Below, one piece after another: positions 56,691-64,000 of a DNA stretch of 64,000 nucleotides. This stretch comes from Polydrusus tereticollis (lineage: Eukaryota; Arthropoda; Insecta; Coleoptera; Curculionidae): the NCBI GenBank assembly GCA_963920685.1, contig OY987331.1, positions 2,294,442 through 2,358,441 on the forward strand, in the 5' to 3' direction. Position 1 is the first letter of the stretch, and the number at the start of each line of letters is the position of its first letter. The notes below the pieces were generated by a model. The model was given only the letters and a program-made list of their open reading frames with translations, was not told the origin of the DNA and did not search any database. A program made the position numbers and the translations under genes.

Positions 56691-56968
56691 GATTCATCGC
56701 TAATTTATCCAATTGAAGCATACTTTCGAAACGGGGTTAGAATAAATGATGAGCGACAATACAATCAGCGTTTGTGTAGACGATTTTCGCGAAAATTTTC
56801 CTTACGTCGCTTTTACTGCTGGGGATTTCTATCATTGCCTGAGAAGAACCGGGGCTTTGTTTAGGGAAACAGGTTCTATACCACATAAAAGAGGAGCTGG
56901 AAGACCATCTGTAAGAACAGAAGAACTTGTTGAATTTCTATTTTCCTTCCCTATATTATTCCTTTCTT
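56690..56968 (+). pseudogene. Mariner-group transposase N-terminal fragment
   Basis: IEAYFRNGVRINDE in one frame, then, after a shift near 56750, VDDFRENFPYVAFTAGDFYH, GALFRETGSIPHKRGAGRPS and VRTEELVEF. This aligns with residues about 10-95 of the intact transposase at 32241-33332 (YFRNG, FR-EFP-VA, F-TGS, KGAGRP), so it is a related DD41D subfamily. It ends abruptly at about 56968 without the catalytic domain. Confidence 0.75.
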
Positions 56969-56999
56969 AATTTTGTAAGCAACAAAAATAAATTTGTAT

Positions 57000-57270
57000 T
57001 TGTTTACTTATTTTAATAATATGAATTTGACATAATTTTAGCCTAGATTTGGCAAGACATATCGTCTCCTTCTAATTGTGACCTAAACCGAGCCAGGCCC
57101 TCTTGACGCACGACGGCGCCAAGGCCTTAAAGGCGCCAGGCCTTCAACACAAATTAACATAAAACTAAAAAAATCATCTATGAATACCGGTGGTGAAAAT
57201 GCATTATCCACCAACACTGACCGCCGGTCGGCGACCAGTACCAGTGGTGAAATTCTACTACTTCTCTTCC
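57000..57270. other. GC-richer spacer with short palindromic words
   Basis: The CAGGCC / GGCGCC-rich patch 57095-57150 and the stretch 57185-57250 (ACCGGTGGTGAAAATGC ... CCAGTACCAGTGGTG) are unlike the neighbouring AT-rich DNA. They may be the remains of another element end. Confidence 0.35.
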
Positions 57271-57451
57271 TGTGGGGGCGCGAAAATTCGCGTGCGTTCG
57301 GCGCGCTGGTTTAAACTTGCAAAATTTTGCGTGTTCGTAATCAATGTAGCAGGTTTATTCTTGTCTTGATAAGCGCATAAGACGTATAGAGTGCCTTATT
57401 TGCTATTACGTATCTACCGCAATAAAATTGTGAAAAATAGTTACAAATAAG

Positions 57452-57573
57452 GTAAGTAAGTGATTAAGTAAATTAATTAACAGGGATGCAAATAATTGTT
57501 TTTCCTTTTAATACCTTTTGTTTATGAAACAAATAAGTCTTAGTGTTTAATGTTTTTTATTTATTTTATTTAG
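57452..57573 (+). other. Putative intron in the hAT 5' UTR
   Basis: Donor AAG/GTAAGTAAG at 57450-57460; acceptor after a T-rich tract TTTATTTTATTTAG ending at 57573. The ATG of the transposase follows at once at 57574. Confidence 0.55.
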
Positions 57574-59063
57574 ATGGCCAGAGAGGAAAAAAAGAAACTG
57601 TCTGGTTGCCAAAACTTGCTTAACAAGCGAAAACGGGAAGAAGACTTGGAGAAAACCAATTTCAAAATTAATAACTTTCTTCGAAAGAGCACACCAGCCA
57701 CTACTTCTGATAACAGTGATTTTCTACATTCAACAAAATCAAACTTGCCGTCAGAATTAGAAAAGCAAGCTAGTGAGGATGAAAATCCAAAACAATTAGA
57801 TCCGATACGTTTCAGTCTGTGTCGGTACCATCATGTTCGAGTAAGCAAGACGAATTATCCGAAGAAGCGCCCCTTTCTAACGATCCAGGTCTTTGGCCGA
57901 GTGTATTGTCTCCAATCCAGGTGCAAGAACTTGTCGAAAAAGGTCCAATGCATTATCAAAATAAAACTATGTATCCTATACTAGACAAAAGTGGACGTAA
58001 GTTTTCCGATATATATATTTTACTCGAATTTTGTTAAATGGTGAAAAGGTTCAGCGTCATTGGCTGCTATATTCTATTGAAAAAAATGCAGTTTTCTGCT
58101 TCTGCTGTAAAATATTCAATGACCCCAACCCCAACAATCCATTGACTTTTAAAAACACTAAATTAAGTAACCAAGACGGTTTCAATAATTGGCATCATTA
58201 AAGCGAACATTTGAAAATCCACGTAAAAAGTAAATCTCATTTTCAAAATTTACGTGCCTGGTCAGATTTACTAGAAAGATTAAAAACGAATCGAACCGTT
58301 GATTCGGAAATGCAAAATTTATTAAAAAATGAAACTAAACATTGACGCAGTGTCATTGAAAGAATAATTTATATACTATTCAATTTTTGGCTGAACAAAA
58401 CTTGGATTTTCGTGGTCCTAGTAACAAATTGTTTGAAAGAAATAATGGAAATTTTTTAAAATGTATAGAAATGATAGCAGAATTTAAACCAGTCATGTCT
58501 GCACATATTAATAGATCTTAAAAAAATATTCCACTTTACCTTGGAGATAAGATTCAAAACGAAACCCGTAAATTAATAGGCGACAATATAAGAAATAATA
58601 TTTTAAACGAAGTTAAAGAAGCAAAGTTTTCTATATTACTTGATTGTACTCCTGATGTGAGCCGCCAGGAGCAGATTTCTGTTTGCTTAAGATATGTTAA
58701 TTTAAAAAACAATAAACTTAGTGTCGAAGAACATTTTTTAATATTTCCTTCTATAAGTGATACAACAGGTGAAGGTTTAACTAACTTTTTACTAAAAACT
58801 TTGGAGAATTATGGTTTAGACATTTATAATATGCGCGGCCAAGGTTATGATAATGGTTCAAATATGAAGGGTAAACATCAAGGTGCACAAAAAAGAATTT
58901 TAGACATTAATTCAAGAGCAATGTTTGTACTTCTTGCTATAATTTCTATAGAGAAAATCTTGCTATCATTTCTATAGAGTCTGACTTTTTAAAGCAACTT
59001 GAAATGGAAAATCTTGTTAATGAATTTGCAAAAAGTAAAGCTAGAAAAGTCCAATTTTTGTAA
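57574..59063 (+). pseudogene. hAT transposase (TTF-finger/DUF4371 type), deleted and frameshifted
   Basis: Starts MAREEKKKLSGCQNLLNKRK. After a shift near 57815 come NDPGLWPSVLS, VEKGP and SGRKFS, then, after another shift near 58015, LLNGEKVQRHWLLYS and AVFCFCCKIF (TTF-type zinc finger), HLKIHVKSKSHF. A DUF4371-like core follows (FSILLDCTPDVSRQEQIS, RGQGYDNGSNMKGKHQGAQK). In-frame stops near 58199, 58344 and 58519. At about 58940 the reading jumps to the extreme C-terminus (IESDFLKQLEMENLVNEFAK, KSKARKVQFL, stop at 59061-59063). Some 250 residues of catalytic core and dimer domain are missing. Confidence 0.85.
58931..58978 (+). repeat. Short direct repeat at the hAT deletion point
   Basis: TTGCTATAATTTCTATAGAG and TTGCTATCATTTCTATAGAG lie in tandem, 27 bp apart, exactly where the protein jumps to its C-terminus. 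Confidence 0.8.
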
Positions 59064-59425
59064 GACCTCTCCCTCCATCATGTATCATGATCATGTATTA
59101 TCTGTTTCAAAACAATCGCTATTTTATTTCTTTATTTTTTTTTAATATTTTTAATTAATGTTTTGTAACTTTGATATTGTTTTTGTTTTGTTACTGTTGT
59201 TTCGTATTCTATTAATATTTTTTGTGTACTTTTTGTTTGTCACAAATAAATCTAGACATTAGTACTAAAACTAGGTATAGAGTTTTCTTTAAAAATTTCA
59301 ACGATCGACTATGAGAGAAGGGTGGTAATTTTAGCTCAATATTATAATATTGGTTAAAAGCGCCTATCATTATATCGCACGACTGCGCCGAAAATACTTG
59401 GCGCGTCCCTGCCTCTTGGATTAAA

Positions 59426-60280
59426 ATAATTTTTGCTCGCTCGGTATATATCATCAGGCCCAGTAACGGGCTTTCAAAAATATAAAAGCGTATACATACT
59501 ACATACGTTGACTGTAGTGTGTGGATCGTTTTGTTTTAATTTCAATATTGTGTAAAGGTCTGTAGATGTCAAGACTGGCAAAAATATTATTCTTTAAATC
59601 TGTTTTAAAATATAAAACCCTGAGACCAAGAATTTGAGTTGTGATTTTGTTTGTAAACATAAACAGGTCTCTTTGAGATTATCGACAGTTTCTTCAAAAT
59701 TGCATAATTTATGTAAATCGATGACGTGTCTAAATCAAAAATAAATTATTGCTAATTAAAATTGCGTGGGATAGTAGAGGCTAACAAATTCTAACCTTAA
59801 ACTATTAGACAATGATATCATATTTTTAGTTTTCGCAAATACAGGGTGTAAACGAAATAGGCATTATGTTTGTATAGCAGAAATGCTGATTTAATATAGG
59901 GAAATTTATGATATATATATAGGATTAACTGGAATAAATTTATTGATAATAAATACAAATTTATGTTGGATTTATTATTATTTTATATAGAAGGTTAGTT
60001 ACATTGCGTAGTCAATTTACGCTTTTTTGTGTTCGTAATACACCCTATGTATGTTATTAAGTTGTGAACAAATGTTAGAGTTCAAAATTTTTATATTTAA
60101 TTTAAAATATGTTGCTATAAAAGCCAAGAATCACGTAAACAATATTTTTATTTATTCTAGAATCATGGTTAAATATCTTTTGGTAAGTACCGAAAATAGA
60201 AATAGAATTTTTGTTTTAAATGGTAAAGTGTTTTAGTTTTTTAGTTACGTGGGTATATTATGTTAAATTTAAATATACAG
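59426..60280. other. Non-coding stretch with a possible small MITE
   Basis: No gene recognised. TACAGGGTGTAAACGAA at about 59839 and, read inwards, ACATAGGGTGTATTACGAA at about 60050 could be the ends of a roughly 210-bp MITE; the match is weak. Confidence 0.35.
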
Positions 60281-60810
60281 TGTGTGTATAAAGTCTGGGA
60301 ACGGGTTAATAACCTCACAATTTATTGAGCTATTTAAATTAAATTTAGTACAGTTGTTACGCACCGATCTATGATATTGACGTTGTTGCCAGCTGTTTAG
60401 CTTGTCTAGAAATCAAACGAATTTGAGGCTTTTATATGTTTTTTTATTTATAGATTCTACATTACATTTGTTACACTTTTGATATAACATACTTTGTTCC
60501 TAATATCAGTAGTTTTCGAAATAACGACGTGTTTTGAAAATTATCAACAAATTGTGTTTATTTATTAATAAGTAGGTAAACCATCACTTCACTTTTGATG
60601 TAAAGTAATAAAAGCTGCCATTTTTACATGCAAAAATGTCTTTAACTGAAAGTGAAAGAATTATAATTCTTATACCGAGAGGATATGACGATATACGAAG
60701 AGGTTAAAAATGTATTTAATGAGGCCTTTTTAAGCCGAAATCCAGCAAAAAACAACGCTAATATCGTCATTCGGTGCTTAAGATCTTAAGGGATCATCAC
60801 ACATTTTTAT
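60281..60810 (+). pseudogene. Mariner-group element, 5' part only
   Basis: The end-like sequence ACAGTGTGTGTATAAAGTCT at 60280-60299 is followed 336 bases later by an ATG (60636) and MSLTESERIIIL, then after shifts YEEVKNVFNEAF and NPAKNNANIVIRCLRS. This is the N-terminal HTH of a DD41D-type transposase (pattern R-YEEV--LFNE-FP). Nothing catalytic follows; it ends near 60800. Confidence 0.65.
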
Positions 60811-60859
60811 TAAACTTGTAGACACTAAAATAATTATCGAGGGGTAAACCGCGCTGGAA

Positions 60860-61265
60860 ATGTCAATGTCAATCGATACGGAACATCGCAAGATTTAACC
60901 TGAAAAGCTCTAATAATTCGGCGCGCTTCAACTGAAAATAGAACAGGTTCTATTTTTTAGCACGAATGCCGTGCGGCACTGCACAGTGAGGCGACTCACT
61001 TGTTTCGCACGAGTTTTGTGTGCGTGATTGGATAAAAAAACATGATACGCTGCACCCGAGAAGAGCCAACAAATGAGAAGCGACAATATGATATTTGGCG
61101 AAATCCTAGTAGTGGGAGGTAACCCGGACAACTGTCATAAGTTTAAGCCGGCCCGTTAGTCCAGTAGTCGATGAGTTATCGTTATCGAGTTTAGGTGTCT
61201 CTTTTATTGAAAGAAGTGTATTGTTGAATTGTTTATTTTTGTGAGTGCAGTGCTATTATAAAACT
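60860..61265 (+). promoter_or_regulatory. CpG-richer upstream region of the THAP exon
   Basis: Compared with its surroundings this stretch holds more CG dinucleotides (GCCGTGCGGCACTGC, TCGGCGCGC, GCCGGCCCG). It ends 120 bases of AT-rich leader before the ATG at 61266. It is the natural place for a promoter and 5' UTR, but no specific core element can be proved. Confidence 0.35.
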
Positions 61266-61354
61266 ATGACTGGTAATACCTGTGCGTTTCGAGGGTGTCA
61301 CTCAAAAGAAGGTCAAGGAATAAGCATGTTTTCATTTCCAAAGGATCCTGAACA
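61266..61354 (+). CDS. THAP-domain protein, first coding exon
   Basis: ATG at 61266-61268, then MTGNTCAFRGCHSKEGQGIS and MFSFPKDPE. This is the start of a THAP zinc finger (C-x4-C, here CAFRGC, followed by the F-x-FP-KDPE element); the remaining ligands (Cys and His) must lie in a later exon. The exon ends at GAACA followed by the donor GTAAGT at 61355-61360, phase 2, close to where THAP genes often have their first intron. No stop or damage. THAP domains bind DNA and occur in host transcription factors and in P-element-type transposases; which one applies cannot be told. I could not find the second exon before 63494. Confidence 0.75.
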
Positions 61355-63493
61355 GTAAGTACATTTGCACCGCTATGCTACATTTGTTATATTTGTTTTG
61401 TTGTATTTATCTGCTGTATTTTATTACGTGAAAGGTATATGGAAAAGAACTAACATTATTTATTATGTTATTCAAGTGAAGTTGAGGTATTAAATGTATA
61501 AAAACAAGTACCGTTATATTAAGGAAAAGAATATGTTTTTATTTTCCTAACAAATCTTGTGTTTTTTTGAAAAATATTCCTGGAAGCACAAGTACTTATT
61601 TTCATTTAGTAGTTTTTATCGAATATAAGCATATTTCTACGTGCAGATCAGCTAAAATAAGAGTAAGTAGTAATTAATACATTACAAAAAAATAATAGGG
61701 TTTTCCGAAATTTACAACTTATTTTGTTTAAACAAAGTAAAATATCATATTATCTTCCTACCGTTGAAATTCTAAGTACCTATAATTATTATTGTCCATG
61801 TACCTATCGAAGAATTGAAAAATAGCAGATTTACCTGTAAAAAATATCCAACATACTCTTTACAAAAAGAAAATGGTTTGTAGCATTATAGGAGTGGGCT
61901 AAGAAACAATTTCTACCTGCATACATATCAAATTAAAGCCGCATAATAGATCAGAATGCTAAAAAATAATTTAAAAGGCAATTAAAATAGCAATTTGTTA
62001 TATATTATGTATAACCGAAACTCAAAACTTGTCAAACATTTACTTAAATTTTACGCAGTGCCTAATAATAATCCAGAAATTTATAATTATAATAAAAATA
62101 TCACAATAGACCTTTTAAATTATGACCCTTATTTGTTACGTAAATTTAAGGACCAATAGACCTAGATATAACATTGTTTATTTTAGTTTTAGGATTGTCG
62201 ATTAAAAATGTGAGAAACGGTAACAAAACTGCTGTTTAATATTTAAAAAGAAATAAAGGGATACATAAGAATATACTGTTTTTCTACTTCTGTATTAGTA
62301 AGAACCTACCTACGCACTGTCTACTTTATCCGTAAAACTTTAATTACACACACTATATTGTAAGAAGCCAAGTTGTGCGGAAGACCAGTTATGTAATATT
62401 ATAATGTCTGCATTAACAAGGGCAATTTCGCTAACGCTCGTACCGTAATCTTCGGAATCGTGTGTAATAGGCTTCTTACCACTCTTACTATTTCATTTCC
62501 TTTCTAAAATGTACTATCAGTAAGTAACGCACAATTAATAAAACATTTCGAAAATATTTTTATTCCATTTAATTTTTTTTTGATTTTACAAAATTTGCTG
62601 GAAAGCCAATTACATGAAACACAGAAGATAATCATGAAAAAAATACTTCTTACTAGGTACCCACATTTCTTATTTCAGTGTAAAGCATTTTTTCATCGTT
62701 TTTTGTGGTTCTTTTAGTGTAATAACCCGGACAAGTGTCAAAATTTCAAGGTGAAGGACATATGATTTGGTCCCCATTTAATCAATGCCAAACTCGGGAT
62801 TTTGTCGCTTCTCGTTTGTTGGCTGTTCTCGGGCTGCACTTCATACCAACCTTATGCGCACCTCATATCTCTTCACTTGAAGTGCATATCTTTGATGGGC
62901 GCTCTCCCTTAGAGAACTGTACCATATTTGGTTTAAATCGGCCAGTGAATTGTGAGGTTATTCAGCCGTTTCCAGACTTATACACACACTGTATAAGGTG
63001 TCCCTAGATGGGGTAGTACTTACAAATCTTACAATATGGCCTAATTATTGGCTTGTAAAAAAGACGGTTAGTCGGATTAGTGAGTGGAAAATTTAGTTTT
63101 TCTATATAGGGTCAAAATATTATTTTATGTCTTAAGGAAAACGCCAATTCAAAATTTTGTTTAAGATTATTTTTTTACTCATAGTCCAACTCGATATTTT
63201 TCTATGCATAGAACGTAAGGAATATCTGTTGATTTAAAGACTTTTTAAAATCTCAGATATAATCAAAAATAGGTAACATTTTTCAATGGCACACCCATTG
63301 TCGAAAAATAAAAATATGGTCTACTAACTAACCAGGACACAGTACGTCTGGTATATTAAAGTTTTTGTTGGCTAAACGAAGTGTAATTTTGACTGTTTTT
63401 TCTTTTTTAATTTTAACACGATTTGCATTTTGCTTAATCTTATAAAGTTTTAAATTTTTGGGTCACCTAATAAATAATCACTTTTTATTTTAG
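61355..63493 (+). other. Probable intronic DNA
   Basis: AT-rich, with no second THAP exon that I can recognise. The frame at 62735-63007 has no known motif. TAACCCGGACAASTGTCA occurs near 61120-61137 and again at 62723-62740. Confidence 0.45.
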
Positions 63494-64000
63494 ATCGCAG
63501 CTGTCAGTCTCGCACTTGTATCAAGTGAGGCACTAGATAACTGCACACCCCAAAAACAAAAGAAATATTATATAATTTCCGAACCATATGAAAAAAATGA
63601 AATAGACGAACCATTTGGATTACTGTTTGTGAAATCAAAATTGGATATTACTCAGCAACCAGACAAGAATCGTGATATTTTTGATCGCATCGGGAATTAC
63701 CAAGTGGGGCAATGCTTTGTGGTACCATTCCTAGAAGCCAAAGATATTGGCTTACTTCAAGACTTAGAGAAGAATTGTGGAAGTAAAACGAATAAATTAT
63801 CCGAACGCTTTGGTGTACCTTCAATAGAATCACATAACGATAAAGATTCACATGAAAGGCAAGAGACCAATCCTGTAATAACTGAATCAAGTAAGAATAA
63901 CGATGAATCAAATAAAACATCTGGTGTGCCATCGATAGAATCAAATAAGAATACAAATTCACATCAGAAACAAGACAACAATCCTGTACAAACGGAATCA
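63494..64000 (+). CDS. Open exon of an unrecognised protein, running off the window
   Basis: A T-rich tract and TAG acceptor at 63491-63493 precede 169 codons without a stop, up to the last base of the window; there is no ATG at the start, so it is an internal or terminal exon. The first half has mixed composition (DEPFGLLFVKSKL, DRIGNYQVGQCFVVPFLEAK). The second is Ser/Asn/Lys/Glu-rich and repetitive: FGVPSIESHNDKDSHERQET, TNPVITES, SGVPSIESNKNTNSHQKQD, NNPVQTES, a repeat of about 42 residues. The second half is likely disordered. In this window an open frame of that length in AT-rich DNA is unlikely by chance. It may belong to the THAP gene through an unseen exon; a direct joint to 61354 would hit a stop. 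Confidence 0.65.
   Translation, partial: MAAVSLALVSSEALDNCTPQKQKKYYIISEPYEKNEIDEPFGLLFVKSKLDITQQPDKNRDIFDRIGNYQVGQCFVVPFLEAKDIGLLQDLEKNCGSKTNKLSERFGVPSIESHNDKDSHERQETNPVITESSKNNDESNKTSGVPSIESNKNTNSHQKQDNNPVQTES

Larger units (their letters stand above)
57271..59425 (+). mobile_element. hAT element, internally deleted
   Basis: The probable left end near 57271 (GTGGGGGCGCGAAAATTCGC) and the right end near 59385-59425, read inwards as CAGGGACGCGCCAAGTATTT, share a GGGxCGCG...ATT..CG pattern. Flanking CTCTTCCT and CCTCTTGG may be a decayed 8-bp duplication. Inside lies a hAT transposase pseudogene with a 5'UTR intron. The ends are uncertain. Confidence 0.6.

Noticed and set aside
59440..59456. 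Second hammerhead-like CTGATGA word (minus strand)
   Set aside because: No GAAA after a stem at the required distance.

Overview
The window looks like repeat-dense, AT-rich nuclear DNA of an arthropod, most probably an insect. The evidence is the mix of degraded non-LTR retrotransposons, Tc1/mariner-group transposons (DD34E, DD41D and a long-spaced type near DD82E), a hAT element, a Crypton-like tyrosine recombinase and a THAP-domain first exon with a spliceosomal donor. I see no bacterial operons, tRNA, rRNA or CRISPR. Lineage below insect cannot be fixed from the sequence.

1-16.9 kb: a LINE reverse-transcriptase fragment is followed by a near-perfect palindrome of about 16.1 kb (arms 798-8841 and 8842-16894) with no spacer at its centre. 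From the outside in, each arm carries a GGTGGTGCT-rich minisatellite, a 120-bp repeat array arranged as alternating dimers, AT-rich DNA with diverged internal repeats, a mariner fragment and one small intact ORF with a possible degenerate DnaQ-like exonuclease fold. The arms differ by five substitutions found in a 1-kb stretch, one 9-bp repeat-unit indel and an 8-bp mismatch patch at the tip. It is either a real giant inverted duplication or an assembly or read fold-back.

17-38 kb: a graveyard of mobile elements. In order: a minus-strand LINE, a hammerhead-ribozyme-like motif, a Sailor-like (about DD82E) element, a jockey-like LINE tail, a pogo-type zinc-finger remnant, a DD41D mariner, a deleted mariner, and a second Sailor-like copy split by a nearly pristine DD41D mariner whose transposase is uninterrupted. 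Two further DDE transposase relics follow.

39-47 kb: a 1.5-kb TIR element holds a smaller inverted-repeat element. A 4.4-kb nest has an old mariner with long TIRs that contains a LINE fragment, a largely intact tyrosine recombinase ORF, and a 670-bp TIR element that carries only the N-terminal part of a similar recombinase.

48-60 kb: a LINE into which a 5'-truncated RTE-like LINE has inserted, a MITE built of CGACAATTCATCG-like repeats with a 12-bp target duplication, a Tc1 inserted in one copy of a duplicated repeat, mariner pieces, and an internally deleted hAT with a 5'UTR intron.

61-64 kb: the only likely host-gene DNA. A THAP-type first exon with a good splice donor lies at 61266-61354. 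A 169-codon open exon that begins at a splice acceptor runs off the window end at 63494-64000.

Beyond those host exons, little here works together. The logic is nesting order: Sailor-like before DD41D, old mariner before LINE and recombinase, LINE before RTE, duplicated repeat before Tc1. All identifications come from reading motifs by eye; no database search was run.
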